A stretch of DNA of 64,000 nt from Pyrenopolyporus hunteri (GCA_902806595.1 CADCXC010000043.1:620001-684000); one strand, 5' to 3'. Numbered from the stretch's first letter, positions 33,996 to 51,000 are shown. Program-made: numbers and translations. The notes: generated by a model from the letters alone, not told the origin.

Positions 33996-36900
33996 TTTTT
34001 ATTATAATCTTATAATATTTATAATTTTTATTAATTATATTATTATATTTACTTCGATATATATAATTATATAAATATTATATTTTCGTATTTTTTAAAT
34101 GAAACTTTATTTTTTTATTTTTTATACCTCTTTAATATAAAGTAATTATACCCTTTATAAAAAAAATTTTTTAAATTATTTCTATATAATTTATTTTAAA
34201 ATAATTAAATGTTAATTAATATATTTTTTATTAAACCTTATAAATATTTATATTAAACTATATTACGTTTATATCCCTGTTTTTAAATATATTTATTTAA
34301 GTAATATTTATATTTTTTTTATATAATTTTAATTATTATTTATATTATAAAAATTTATTATTTAAGATTTTATTAAATTTTAATTTTAATTTTCGATTTT
34401 TAATTATATATTATTCGAAATATTTTTTTAAAATTATATAATTTTATATATAGGGATATATTATATCGTTAATAAGTTTTAACGGATAAATTATAAATTA
34501 TTTATTATATAATCGTTACGTTTTTAATGTTAAAAAATTGTTAAAATCGTATTCGATTAATGGTTTTTTTATTTTTTATATTAATTATATTAATTTAAAA
34601 TCGTGTTTTAAATTTATAACGTAATTTTTTATATTAATTTTTTTTAAATTTAACTATATTATATTTATATAATCGGTAATAATATAATTTTTATTTAATT
34701 AAAATTTAATACGGTAATTATTTTATTAATATACGAAATTAATAATTTTTTATTTTATTATATTTTTATATATAATATATAATGTAATTTAATTAATTAA
34801 ATTTTTTTTATCGAATAATTAAATTTTATAAAATTTATCGAAATAATTTTAAAATTATTAATTATAAAAAAAAAAAAAATAAAAATAATTATATTTTTTA
34901 ATATGTATAATTTAATGCGAAGTTATGTTAATTAATAATTATAATTATTATTATTCGATTTTTCGATTTTATTTATTCGTTTTTTATTTATATAAATTCG
35001 AAATTTAATAATTTTATATTTTAATTTTTTTAATTTCGTTCGAATTTTATATAATTATCGACAATTTTTAAATTATAATTAATTAAAATTACGTTTAAAT
35101 TATAAAAGGGGTTTCGATTTTATAATTTATCTATGTATATTATAACCGGATTTTTAATTCGAAAATAATAAAAAAAAATTAATTTAATATATTTAAAAAT
35201 CGAAAATTATATCTATTTATATTAATTTATAATATTTTACGGGAATATACGTTAATATATGTGTAAATTTCGAATTTAACGAAATTTAATTTATAATATT
35301 TATTTATAAATTAAATATAATTAAATTTCGAAATTATAAATTTTTTACGCGTTTTTTATTTTACGTTTAATTTATCGTTAATTTATTATCGTATAATTTT
35401 CGAGTAAAATTATCGATATATAATATAAATTATATTTTTTATAATTAAGAGTTAAATGTTTCGACGAACGCGTTCGAAAATATTATTTTTTTTTAAGTTT
35501 TCGAAAGTATTTAAAACCTATTTATAATTTTTAAAAAATTTATGTATTTTAAGTATATTATATATTCGTTCGGTTAGGTTATTAATTTTTTTTTTTATAT
35601 TATTTTCGATTTTAATACGAATAAAAAACGTTTTATTAATATTAAAGTTTTATTAATTAAATCGAAGTAAAATTTTATTATCGTAAAAATTTTTTTCGTA
35701 AAAAAAATAACGTATAAATTAAACAAATTCTTCGATATAAAATATCGAGTTATATCGATATTTTTTTTATTATTATAATTTATGTTATAAAAATCGTAAA
35801 AATAAATTAATTTTAAATTTTTTAAGTTTTAAATGATTAATAATTTAAGTATATAAAAGTTCGATATTAAAAAGTTTAAAAATTCCTTTTTTAATGTTAT
35901 TTATATTTAATTTATTTTTATAAATATTTTATTTATTAAAGTATTATTAAAAAAACCGCCGGTTAATGATAATATTATATTTTTTTCGAAGTTTTTATAA
36001 TATTTTATTTTAAAAATTTTTATTTATTAAATATTATCGAATGATTTAATTTTTTTAAATAATTATTTAAGTTTTAAATTAATATATAATAATTTAAAAC
36101 GATTTTAATATTATATTAAAATGTAAATAATTTTATAAATAAATAAGTATATTAAAATTTATAAAATATAAATTTTTATATTATTAATATCGATTTATTT
36201 AATTAATATAATTATTATTATTTATATTAAATATAATATAAATTTTACGGGGTGTATATAAAATATTTATCGTTTATTATTATATAAAATTAATTTTTTT
36301 TTAAAATTAAAACTTTTTATATATATATGATATGATAAAATTTTAAATTTTAATTTAATTATAATAATAAGTTAGTTTTAATAAAACGTATTTATTTTCG
36401 AATCGTTATTATTTTAATAAAAAATTTAAAGTTAAAGTTAAAACGTATAACGTTTTTCGACGTTATCGAAAAAAAAACGTTTATTAAAACGCGTAAAAAA
36501 AATTTCTCGATTTTAAAAATATGTAAAATTTTTTAAAGCGATCGGTAATAAATATCTATTAACGATCGTTTAAAATAATATATGTCGGTTTATATGTTTA
36601 TTAAAAATATATTTAATATAAGTAATTTTATAATAATTTTTATAAAATATTACCTTTTTATAAAAGTTTTTTATAATATATATTTAATATATAAAAAGTG
36701 TAATATATAAAGTTTTATTAATTTAATTTCGATATAATAAATTAATTATTATATTAACTTATCGAAGTATTTCGTTAATTTATAACCGTTTTTATAAATA
36801 ACGTTGTAATAAAAAAATAATTATATAAAATTCGATATATATTTAAATAAGGTTATATAAATAATAATATATAAATTTTCAAACTTTTTTTTTAAATTAT

Positions 36901-39900
36901 ATAAATATTATTAATATAATTATAAATAAAATTTACATATTTTTTATTTATTATATGTATATATATTAAAACGTATTTATTTATAAATAATTTTACGATT
37001 TTATTATTATAATTTTATTATTATATTTAAATATATTTAATTAATTAATTATATATTTAACGTTATAATAAAAAAGAAAACTTAAACTTTTTTTAAATTA
37101 TAAAGTTACGTTTAATTTATATTATTATATTTTATAAAATTAATTTATTAATATATATAATAATATTTTAATTTTTCCCGTTAATTTTTTCGAATAAACT
37201 TACGTTTAACTACGATATTAAAATATATTTAAATATAATTAAATCGTTAAATATTTAATAAATTTATATATTTTTTTCGTAAAAATTTATTTATCGTTTT
37301 TAATATAAAGTTTTTACGATGCGTTTTTATTTCGATATTATAATCGAAACCGGTAAATTTTAATGTAAAATTAATTAATTAACGTAAATTATTTCCTAAT
37401 TTAACTTATAAAAACGTACGAAATAACGATTTTATATATATAAAAAATAAAATATATATTTTAACTTTTATAATTATTAATTATATTATTTATATATTTA
37501 TTAAAAAGTTATAACTTCAATATCCTTTTTATAAATTTAATAAATTAAATATTAAAAAAAATCGTTTTTTTATTTATTTTAATTTTTATTTTATTATTAT
37601 TTTATATTATATATTATTATTTATTTTTTAATAATATCGGGAAACGTTATATATTTCGAACTTTACGAAAATAATTTTAATTATATAATAATATATAAAA
37701 TAATTTTTAAATTTTATTTTAAAACAAATCGTAAAATTTATTATTTTTATTATAAATTTTATTATTTTTTAATTATTAATTTTATAAATAATTATTAATT
37801 TTTGCGCGGAAATTTAATTATTTTATTTAATATTTAATTTAATAATATAGTTACGATATTTTTTAATAAAATACTTTTTATTTTATAAGATAATTTATTC
37901 GTTACATAATTTAATAATTTAAATGTTATATTTTACAGTTAAAGCATTTTATTATTACGTAAATTATTTTTAAATACGTTATTTTAAAATTCGTAATTAA
38001 GGATTAATATAATCGAAAAAAGGTAATTAAAATATAAGCCGTTTATTAAATATAATTTTAAAATAATTTTTATTTAAATAAATTTAAAATTTAATATAAT
38101 AAAAAAAAATATTAAATTATAAAAAATTTAATCGACTTATAATCGAATTTATAATATAATTCGTTTTAAAATATATACGTATATTTATAACTTTTATATA
38201 TATATTAATAAAAATAATAAAATAAAAAAAAAATTAATGTCGATTAAAATAATAAAAAATTATAAATTTAATCGATACGAAATTTAAAGTTATTTAATAA
38301 ATATTTACGTTAAAAACGATTAATATTTCGATTTTTTTACATTCGAATAAAATTACATTATAATATTAATTAAAATAAGGCGTTTTAAATTTATATAAAA
38401 TTAATAAATATATAATTTATAAATATATTAAATATATAAAATTCGTTTAATACGTTAAAATAACGTAAATATTTAAGGTAAAAATAATAAATATCGTCGA
38501 TTATAAAAAAATAACGATAAATAATTTATTTAATAAAGATAATATATTTTAAAATTTCGTAAAAAATATAATTAAAAATAAAATATATAAAATTTATATA
38601 ATTATATATAAAAACGAGGTTTTAATTTTATGGAAAAAAATTAAAACGTCGCTTCGAACGTCCGTAAATTTATTTTTTAATAAAAGGAATTAAAATGCCC
38701 TTTTGTTTAATTAACCCTCCTTTTTAAATTAAATAACTTCGTTTTTATTTAACTACTTTTTTTCGTTAAATTATATTTATTCGCTTAATTAAAATTTTCC
38801 GTTAAATTAAATTTTTACGTTTAATATAATTATTAATTTTTAAACCGATCGTAATTTAACTTTATTAATAAAACCGTAATAAAAATAACTTTTAAAATTA
38901 TTTAACTCGCCATTAAAAAAAATCGTAAAAACGTATCGAAACTTTACGTTATTATTAAAGTTTAAAATTTATAATATAAATGTAAATTTAATTAAAATTT
39001 TTATAATTATTATTAATATCGAATTAAAATAGTTTTAATATCGATATTTTTAAATAAAATTTTATTTTTATAACGTTTAAAACCTCGAATATCGTTATTA
39101 ATTTTATCGAAAATTTAATTAATTTTATTAAAAATCCCATCGATAATAATATTTCGTTTTTAAACGTTAATAAAATAATCGAACGAACGATACGAAGGGA
39201 AAAATTAAAATTAATCGTATTATAAAATAAATAAATTACGAATATATCGATTATCGAAAAAATAATTTCGCCGAAATAACTTAACACCCGTTTACGATTA
39301 AAATTATTTAAAATATAAAAAAATATCGAATATAATTAATTTAATTTATCATTAATTAAAAAATATTACTTTTATTAAATAATATTACGAAAATTTTTAT
39401 TACCGTATTAAATTTTATTAACGGTAATTATTTTAAAATATTTATTAATTCGATTCGTTATATTATTTTCAATATTAATCGCTTACTTTCGTTTAATATA
39501 TAAAATAAAAAACGGAAATTTAATTAATCGTCGATCGAATTTATTAAATTAATTAACGAAAATAAACTAATAACACGTTTTAAAACTTATATTATTTAAT
39601 TTATAAACGTTTATACACGTAATATAATTAAAGTTAAAATGCGATATATTATTATAAACGTAATTAATACGAAGTTATATTATAATTTATTTAAACTTTA
39701 TTTAAATAAAAAAAAAATTAATTAATTATTTTTTATTATAATAAATATAAATTAAAAAGTAAATTTTAAATATTATATAATTAAACCATTTAAAAATAAT
39801 TAAATATATTTTTATTATCGTTCTTTTATTTTATATAACATATATATAATATAAATTTATATAATTACATTTTAAACGAATTTTATTATTTTATTTAATA

Positions 39901-42900
39901 AAGTTTTTTATTTTTTATTAACGGTTTCGTCGTCGTTTTCCCCTATAAACGATATTAAACGTGTTATTTTTTTTTCTTTTTTTTTTTAACGTACGTAAAA
40001 TTATTAATTTATTTTCGAAATTTATTCGAACGTTAATTCGCTCGAAAACCGTTATATATTTATATTACTTTTTATATTTTTTTTTATAATTACGTATTTT
40101 TTAATCGATAAAAAAAATTATAAAATTTATTAACGTAAATATAAAATTTAAAGTAAAAATTAAAATTAATATTAAAGTTAACATTATTATATATTATTAA
40201 TATAATCGTTTTAAATTTTTCTTTTTAAATATACGAATTTATAAATAAATAACGTAAGCTTTTACTATTATAATAATAATAAACGTACACGCCGTTTATT
40301 AAATCCGTATTTTAATTTATAAATACGAAAGCAACTATATATACTTTTTATAAACCGCGTCCGTTTACGTATTAATTACACCGTTATTTACTAATACGTA
40401 AAAAATTATAAATTTAAACATATAAAATAAAAATATTTTTTAATAATATATTAATGGTATATTATAAATAAGTATAAATCTTAATTAACGATTACGTCGT
40501 CGACTTATTATTAAAAATAATTTAATGTAACCGGTACGTTAATTATTTTTCGTCGGTGTATATTTAAAACGTAAAATTAATAAAAATACGGCGATATCGT
40601 AAATAAAAATAAATAAATTAATTATATAAAAATAAACGGTTTAAGCGATTTTTTATACGGTTATAAAAGTTATAAAATTATATTAATTATATAAATGTCG
40701 TTATAATTAACCTATTTAATATATATATAAATAAATTTTTAATTTTCTTTTTTTAAAAAATTAAAATAAATATTATACGATATATTAATTATTAAAATCG
40801 CAATTATAAAAACGCTTAATAAAAAATAATATAAAATATATTAAATAAATTTATATTATTTTATAAAAAACGAAAAAAAAATATTAAAAAAATTTAAATT
40901 CGAATATAAATTTACCTTTATTAACGTACGTAAAAATAAAATTTATTATATATTTAAAAATAAATATAATTTATATATAAAAGCGGTAAAATATCATTAT
41001 ATTTATTATTAATTATTTAAATTTATTTATTATAATTCGATAATAAAATTTATTTAATAAAATTATAATATTATATTTATTTACTTAATTTAATTAACGA
41101 AACGAATAAAAATTTAAGTTTAATTAAAATTACGTTATTAACATTTTATTAATTATAAAATAAGAAATAAAATATAAATTACGATTTACGAAACCGTTAA
41201 ATTTTAATATATACCTCCCTTTTCCTTTTCTTTTATATATATATTATAACGACGTTATAATATTAATATAAACGCTTATTTACGACTTCGATAATTATAA
41301 AGATTTTTTTAAGTTTTATTAACTTTATTTCGTTAAAGTTTATATTTAAAACTTTTAAAATTTAACTTAATTCGAAGTTTATCGAAAATAAATATATTAA
41401 TTATAATTTAATTATATAAATATTTATTAAATAATTTTCGAATATTATTCATCGATTTATTTCGTAATATTTCGATGATAATATTATTTTCGATAAATTT
41501 AAATAATTCGAATATAACTTCGAAAGTTATAATATAATTATTAATAAATCGCACGAAAAAATTATAGTTTTTAAAATAAAGTTTTAATTAATATTAAAAC
41601 ATTTAAAAAATTAAATATAAAATATAAAAAAATAATTTACGATATTTAAAATCGAATTTTAAAACGAATATTAAAAATATCGAATCGAATATTTATATAC
41701 GTGTTTATATTATTAAAACGCGCGTTTAAAATATTAAAATAAACGTCTATATAATTAAAGCGCGTTTTACACGTATTAATATTAATTTATAAGTAAAATA
41801 TTTATATTATTTTAAATTTATTACAATATATATAAAATCTATTAACTTTATTAAACGGCCGAAAGGTTTTTTAACTTAAAAAATTCTTCGCTAAATAAAA
41901 TTATAAATTATATTATAAAATTAAAATCGAATTATAAGTCGAATTATTCGACGTAATTAACGTTTATATTATTTATGTTAATTTAAATATATAATGTCAA
42001 ATTAATATTTAAGTAATAAAAGTATAATAAAATATTTAAAAAAAAAAAAAATTAAAAATTAAAAAAACGGATTTAATATATTTAAATATATTTTCACTTT
42101 ATTATTTAAATGCACGTATTATATATACGTATTTATTAATATGTTTAATATATATAAAATAATAATACGAAATAACATAAATAATATATGTAATTAAAAT
42201 TATAAATAATTCGAAATTCGAGGTATTTATTATTTTAATTAATTAAAATGTAACGTCGTTATAATTACGTAATTATATAATAATTTATATTTCGCTCGAT
42301 TTTTATATCGGTATTATAATTATACGTAGTTAATATATAACCCGTATATATAATATCGTAAATTTAAAGCGAGTTTTTTAAAATCGTTTAAAAAAATATA
42401 TATAAATAAAGTAAAAATTTTTAAAATAAAAATTTAAATCGAAATTACCGGTAAAACTTATAATATAATTAATCGATCGATTTAATAAAATCGATTAATA
42501 AAATAAATAATAATAATAAATTTACTACGTAATTAAATAAATATAACTATATCTTTAATAAAAATTATAATTTATAATCGACTTTCGATTACATTAATTA
42601 ACTTTTTAATTAATAACGTTTATTATTACTTTTATTTTTATAATTTATATTCGAAATTCGAATATATTTAATTTTATTCCTTAATTAATACTTTATATAA
42701 TAAAAATTATAATAAATAATATTATATTATAATTTATTATAAAATAATTTAAAAATTAACCGTTTAACCCTACGTTATAAAACGAATTTTAAAAATTAAA
42801 AGTAAATTTTTATTAATATTATAAAAAAAAAATAAAAAAGATAAATTATAACTTTTTAAATTATAAGGTTAATATAACGCACTTATATTATATAAAACGA

Positions 42901-44200
42901 TATAATTTAATTTATCGATTATTTTACACCGTTAAATAACCGTATAATATTATAATAATAAATTTAAATAAATAATTATTTAATTATTATAATGTAATAA
43001 TTTATAAAAAAGTTTAAGTTAAATTATATTATATTAATTCGAATATAAGTGTATTAAATAAAAATCGTAATTATATTTTTAATAATTATAAAAACGTAAA
43101 AAAAGGAAATTTTTATAAAATATATAAACGTATAAATTTTTTAAAGTTATTTTTATAATTTTACATCGTAAATATATTTTTTTATATATATATATTATAT
43201 ATAAGCATTTATATAAAAAATGTAGAAATAAATTATCGTTTTATTATATTAAACGTTAAATTAATCGATTTAAAGTTATTAATTTATTATTAGGGATTTT
43301 AATTAAAAAGTTAACTTTCGAGTAGTTTTAAATAATATCCGCCATTATAAAATATTTAAATAAATAAGTATATAAGCGTTATTACCACGGGATTTTAATT
43401 ATTTTAACATTAATTTAAATTTTAAATTAACTTTTTTTAAAACATTTTATTATTTTATCGTATTTCGTTTTATTATTTATTTAATATTTCGATTATTATA
43501 AGTTTTTTAATATAATTTAATTCGTAACTTAATTTTATTATAATAATTAAATATAATAATAAATTAATATAAAAATTATTAAAATTTATAAATTTTTTTA
43601 TAATTCGTAAAAGTTAATAAATTTCGAATTTAATTAATACGATTAATACGTAATTAAATAATTTAAAGATTCGAATTATCGCATAATTAAATAATTTTAA
43701 AGTTTAAATAAATAATCGATTCGAAGCTTTAAAAATTCGATTAAATAAACGATTTATTACCTTAAATATTTATTTAAAAATTACGTAAAAAATTTCATTT
43801 ATATTTATATTTAATTATTTATATATTTAAATATTAAAATTATATTATAAAGATATTAATACTTTTATACGGTTCGCAAATAATAACATTACGTAAATAA
43901 ATATTAAATTCGAACCGTTTTTATTTATATAAAATAATATCGTTATTAAAAAATTATAAAATAAATTAATAAACGATATGGTAAAATTATTCGATAAAAA
44001 GTTATATAATAAAATTATAATCGATATATTTACTTTTATTTTCGATAATTTTTAAATTAAAACGAATTTTATTAACTTTAAAGTTTAATGTTAACGGGTT
44101 AAAAATAATTAAATTTAAAAAAGTTTTATTAATAATCGATATTATTAACGTATACATTTAAGTGGTCGGGGTTTAAATATAAAAAAAATAAATGTAATAA

Positions 44201-44458
44201 TGTAATTTTATATTAATGTATTTATTATAACGATAATAACAATAGATATAACTTTATTATATATTTTATTATTTTATATAACAAATAATTAAACTATAAA
44301 TTTTAAATAAAAATATATTTTCGATTAATATAAATTTAATTTAATTTTTTTTTTTTATATTTATATAATTTAATTAATTTATTTTTTTTTTATTTCGTAT
44401 TATATAATCGTATAATATAAAATCGTTTATTATTTAATAAACTTTTATTATATTAATA
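44201..44458 (+). repeat. 260-bp solo-LTR-like repeat, copy D
   Basis: Starts TGTAATTTTATATTAATG, includes TTATAACGATAATAACAAT; the most decayed copy, ending near TATTAATA. It lies 109 bases before copy E in the same orientation. Confidence 0.65.
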
Positions 44459-44567
44459 ATAAAAAAAGTTATTTTTTAAATTAATCGATTTTTATAATTA
44501 TTAAATTAAAAAAAAATATATAATTATTTAATTTTAATATAATTTTTCGTTTTAATATTTATAATAA

Positions 44568-44826
44568 TATAATTTCGTATTAACGTATTTATTATAACGA
44601 TAATAACGGTGGATATATTTTTATTAAATATATCATTACTTTACGTAATAAACAATTAAAATATAACTTTTAAAAATAAATATATTTATCGATTAATACG
44701 AAATTAATCGATTTATAATTTTTACATTTTTATAATTTAATTAATTTATTTATTTCGTTATTTTTTATTATACGATTATATATTAATTAATTAATTATAA
44801 ATTAATAATTTTTTATTTATTTAATA
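44568..44826 (+). repeat. 260-bp solo-LTR-like repeat, copy E
   Basis: Starts TATAATTTCGTATTAACG (TG changed to TA), includes ATAACGATAATAACGG and ATTATACGATTATAT, ends TTTATTTAATA. With copy F it could be the pair of LTRs of an 8.1 kb retroelement. Confidence 0.75.
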
Positions 44827-47800
44827 ATATTATATTTAATTTTTTAAATATTTCATTTTATAATATATAAATTTCGTTTTAAATTTATAAAAACGGTCGG
44901 AAAAAAAAGAAAATAATTATAATTTAAAAATTATAAATTTAATATACATCGTATAAAATAATAAAATTATTTTTAAATTTACCGCCGATTATTTAAACTT
45001 ATTAAATACTTATTTATTTTAAATAAATAAGTAATAAATTATAAATTATAAATATCATTTATATTATAATAAATAATTTAAAATTTAAATTCTTATATAA
45101 ACGTTTTATAACCCTTTTTTTATTATTATATCGATAAAATAAATATTTTATTTAAAATACAAAATATTTTATTAATTAAATAACGAAATTAATATATTTA
45201 ATTCGATTTTTAAATCGATATTAAATATTAATAAATGATAATTAATTCGAAAGATATTTAAATATAAAAATTTTCGTTATTATTCGATTATTTATAAATT
45301 TATATATATTTTATTATAATAATTTTTACTTTTTTTACGTTTAATAAATTTTAAATTTTATATTTTAAAGTTTTCGATATATTAAGTTTTAAATAAAAAT
45401 TAAATGATATTAATTTTTTAATAAAATTATATTTATCGACGTCGATAATTTTTTCGTTAAAATAAAATTTAAATTTTTTTATTAAGTTTATATAATGTTA
45501 TTTATTAATGTAAGTAATATTAATTACGTTTATATTTTTTAAAATATATAATATAATATATTTTAGGGAAAATAAATTAATAAATTTATCGTATTTTTTT
45601 TTAAAATATATTTTAAATGTTATAATATATAAAGGATCGAAGTATTTATAATTATTTTTCGGTAACGTAATAATTTTTTCGAAGTCGTAAATTGTCGTTT
45701 TATATCGATTTAATTAAGTATTTTATATAATAATTATATTATACGACGAAATATTTCGATGTTAAAACTTTTATTTATATATAAAATTTAAAACGTTTAA
45801 AATATCGTGAAAAAATATTAATCGTATTAACGTTAAAAGTTTCGTTATAATATAATATTTATAAAAGGAATATTTAATTAATGGTATAATAATATAATAC
45901 GTATCGCGAAACGATTAATAATAAAACGAATTTAAATTATAATTATATTACGTTTTTAAAATCGATACGAAATAAATATTAAAAAGTAATTTATCGACGT
46001 AAATTTTATTTCGTAAATTTTTTAAGTAAAATATTTTATAATATTTTTTAATAATTACGTTTTTTACGGTAACGAATTCCTCGTTAAATATTATTATATT
46101 CGATATAATAGTATTAAATCCGTTTATTGTTATTAATCGATTATAAAAAATAATATTATTAATATAATATTAAATAATATAAAGGATAAGGTTTAATTTA
46201 AAGTTTAACCGTGGAATTTTTTAAGGTTATTTATAAAAAAAAAATTTATTTCGTTATTAAATAAAAGCGTTTATATTTTTATTATAGATAAAAAAGTTTA
46301 AAATAAATTTTATCGATTCGATATATATTCGATTATATTTTTTATAAAAAAGGATTTTTTAATTATATTTTAAAATTATATCGTTTTTATTAAATATAGC
46401 GTCGATATATTAAAACGGGTAATTAAATAATATAATATATAATATAAAATATTTTAAATGTTAATAAAATCGAAATAATGTTAAAATAATTAGAAATGTT
46501 AAATACGATTTTAGTATTTTTAATAAAATATCCGCGTTTATATGTAAATGGTTAAAGGACTTTTTTTTGATTATTTATTTAAAGTTAAGTTAATTAATTT
46601 TTTATATAATGTTTAAGTAGAAATAAAGTTATAAGGTTAATAATTTAAAGTTTAAAGTAAGGGTTATTATTATATTTTACGAATAATAGATAAAATTATT
46701 ATAATATTAATATTAAAATATTTAATTTAAAAATTTAATAATTTAACTTATTAATTAACGGATTTTAAAATTATCGAAAGTTATAATTAAAAATTTAACG
46801 GGGGTAAATAAAAAAAAAAATTAATATACGAAGCGTTTTTTAAAATAATTATATTTAACGAATTATAATTATTAAATTAATAAAAAATTATTATTTTAAA
46901 AAAAAAATAAATAAAAAAAGAAAAAATATTATTATTTAAATAAAAAATATTAAAATTTTATATAAAATATTAAAAATATTTTTAAATAAATAATTATATA
47001 TTAAAATATAAAATATTAAAAATATTTAAATATTTAAAAATATTTATAAATATTTACTCGATATTTATTTTAATAAAAAATTACGATATAAATTAATATT
47101 TTTATATAAATATATTAAATAAAAAAATAATTTATTTTAAATTTATTTTAAAATATATTATTATTTACTTATCGAATAAAACTTTAAAATATATTAAAAA
47201 ATAAAAAACGATAATTTAATTTATATAAATAAATATTAATAGAAATTATAATATATTATAATATTATATAATTTTTATATATAAATTATATATAAAATAA
47301 ACCCTTTAATAAATTTAAATTAATTAAAACGTCGACATTAAAAAAATTATTAATATTTTTTTATATATTTATTTAATTTTTTTATTTATTTTTTATAAAC
47401 TTTAATTTATTTTTATAATAATTTAATTTAATAAAAAATATTTTAACTCGAAATTATAAACTTTTATACGTTATTAAATAAAAGAAATTTTTAAGAAATA
47501 ACTCGAAAAAAAAAAAAAAAACGAAGGGTTTTAATATTATACCTATATTTATATTATCGCCGTCGATTTTTTTTATTAATAAATACTTCGAAAAAATTAT
47601 CGATTTTAATAAATTTATTTTTAAAAAAGTTTAATTAAATTATTATCGTAATTTATTTATTTTTATACGTTATATTTTATTCGAATTTAAAAAAAAATAA
47701 ACTTAATTTTTAATTAACATATTATTAATTATATATTTCGATTATTTTATAATTGTAAGTTAAATAGTTTAAATTATAATAAATATATAAAATTATGTTA

Positions 47801-47905
47801 AATTTATAACGTTTTTTTATTTAAATTATTAATATTTAATTTTAATAAACGATTTTTTATTTTCGTTTATTTAAATTTAACGTTAATTAAAAAATAATGT
47901 CGCTA

Positions 47906-48067
47906 TTTATTTTCGAATACGATTATTTTATCGAATTTAAATATATTAATTTTTTTTATATTCTTTTATCGATAATATCTTTACCGTTTATTTTCGAATA
48001 CGACTATTTTATCGAATTCGAATATATTAATTTTTATTATATTTCCTTATCGGTAATATTTTCGTTG
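47906..48067 (+). repeat. 81-bp in-frame tandem duplication
   Basis: TTTATTTTCGAATACGA begins at 47906 and again at 47987, an offset of 81 bases (27 codons). Both units stay open in one frame from an ATG at 47897 to a stop at 48113-48115 and read FIFEYDYFIEF followed by a hydrophobic stretch. Composition is that of the block, so coding is doubtful, but the open duplicated frame is unusual here. Confidence 0.65.
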
Positions 48068-51000
48068 TGTATAAACCCCCTCTTAATATTAAATATTTTA
48101 CGGGATAATTTATAATATAATAAATCGAATGATAAAATAATTACGTTAATTACGAAGTAATAAAATAAAAATTTCGATTTTTCGAAACTTAATCGAAACG
48201 ATACGTTTTATCGTTTAAAATAAAACGTTATTAATCGATATAATAACGATATTTAAAACGGTTTTATTATACGAAAAAACTTTAAACGAAAATAAATAAA
48301 AGGTTATTAAAAAATAAAATAAAAAAAACGTTAAATTAAAAATACGATTATTATCGTAATCGTTATTTCGCGATTTTAATAACAATTTATATAAATAAGT
48401 TAAATTTATATAACATATATTAAATTACCGGATTTTTATTTATATTTTAAATTAAAATTATTTTTTATATTTTTAAAAATTTTATTTATTAAATTATACG
48501 ATAATCGATTATTATTTTTTTTTTAATATTATTTTTTATTAATTAATAAAATTAATTTTATTAATAATTTCGTATATATAATTCGAATCGATAGTATAAA
48601 TATATTTATTATATGTAATTTATAAAATTTATTAATTTTATCGTATATTTTTTAATTTACGATTTTTTAATATAAAATTATAAATTTATAATATAAATTA
48701 AAAGAAATTATTATAAAAAATTAATAATTGTATATTATTACTTTTTATTAAAATTATTATTTAATATTTATTTATTTATATATAATAAATAATAAAAGTT
48801 AAACGTTAATTATTTAACTATTTATTAAAGGGAAAAAATCGATAAAATAAATTCGATGATATTTTAAATTTTTTAAATTTTAAATTTATTTTTCGAAAAT
48901 ATTTTATATCGGCTAAATAATTAAACGTTAATTTTATTTTAAAAAAAAACATTAATCGATAAATTCGATCCTTTAAACATTTAATAATTATATTTATTTA
49001 TATTATAATTAATAGTTAATTTTTTAAAATAAAAGTAAATAATATTTATTATTTATATTAATAAAATTAATTTATTAAAATATCGACTTATATTTTTAAT
49101 ATTAAAATATTTAAAAAAATTATATCGATATATAATATGCGAAATCGCGACGTTATATTAATATTATATTTACTTTTATCGATGTTTTATTTATCAATTA
49201 TTTATAAAATAATAATTTTAATATGTTTTAATTAAATAATTAAGTAAATTTAAAATATTATAAACCGGTAATATATTAATAATTTTTTAATTCGATATTT
49301 AAATTTTAAATTTTTTTTAATATTATCGTAAAATATAATTAAAGTAATATAAATTTTATATCGATATAAATGGGAAAAATATTAATTCGAATAAATTATT
49401 AATAAAATAAGTAATTTTAAAATAAATTTTTTAATATATGTTTAATATTATTAATAAAATATTATTATTTAAATAGATTATTTAATTAAAATATTTAAAT
49501 ATAAAATTTTATAATATTATATTTTATTAAATTGTTTATTAATTCGAAGGACGATTAATTTAACGATATTATTTTTTTTATTCGATTTTTTATTCGTTAA
49601 ATATTATATTATTAAATATTAAATTATATGTATATTATTTATTGTTTTTTTATCGCTTCCTTTTATAATTGATAGTATAATAGTAATATTTTTAAAGAGA
49701 TAATTAATATTTAAATTATATAAAAATAAAGGGTATAATAACAGTGTTTTTCGGGAGATAATTAATATATATATTTAAATTATATTAAAACGAAAGGAAA
49801 TATCGTCATCGAAAACGTAGATTATATATCTTCGCGGATATATTTAATTAATAAAAATATTATTATTATAAAAGTAAGTTTTATAAGTATAGTAAATTAT
49901 TAATCCAACTTTTATATAAAGTAGTTAAATTTAAAAAAGAGTTAATAATAAAAAAAGGTAAATAATAAAAATTATCGATATTTATATTATTTAAATAATA
50001 ATATAAATAAAATATTTATTAAAACGTTATTTAATAAATTAAATATTTATTTAGATAAATAATTTTTCGATAAATATTAAAATAAATTAAATATTTTTCC
50101 GTTTTTTTATTTATAAAGATTATTATTTTTTACTTTTTTACGAATTTATATATATCGAAGTTATTATAAATATTTATTATTATATATAATTATTTTTTTA
50201 TTAAATATTATTTATATTATATAATGTTTAAATATATAAATAAATATTCGAAATTTTTAATATTAATAAAATTATTGTAAAATTATTTAACGTTTTATAA
50301 AATAAAATTTTTAACGTCGTTTAAAACTTTTAAATCGGTGAAATTAATAATTTTTCGTTTAAATAATAATCGTATTTTATATTAATGAAAAATAATATCG
50401 CGTTTAATATTATATTATTATTTATACGATTTATATAATATTAACGTTTTATTAATAATTTATAACTTTTATTAATTTTTTTTTTACGTTAATTTAAAAA
50501 TATTATAAATTATAAATTATTTTTTCGTAACTAAATTACCCCTTTCCTTTTTTTTTATTTTTATTTTATTATATTTTTTAAAATTATATTTATAATTAAT
50601 TTAAAATTTTTTTTTAAAAAATCCGGTAAAATTAAATATTAATTAATAAATATTTAAATAATTTTTATTAATTCGATTAAAAAATATAAATATTTATTAA
50701 ATTTTATAATTATATATAATATTAATCGAAAATTAACGCATAATTTTAAATTTTTTAAATAATTTAATCTTTTTTTTTCGAAAGGTATATTATTTTATAT
50801 TAATGTTTAATTAACGTTAAAAAATTTATGCGAATAGATGTAATTTTAAAAGTAAGTTACGTAATTATTTTTTCTTAACGTATATATATATATTAACTTC
50901 GATTATTAATATTAAACGTTTATTTTTATTTTTATAAAATTTTAATTTTATATATTATATTTATTTTTTAATTATTTTTTATAAATTATTAATTTTCGAA

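Noticed and set aside
39024..39287. Hydrophobic 87-codon frame inside the AT block
   Set aside because: Ile/Phe/Leu/Lys/Asn composition is what AT-rich DNA gives by chance.
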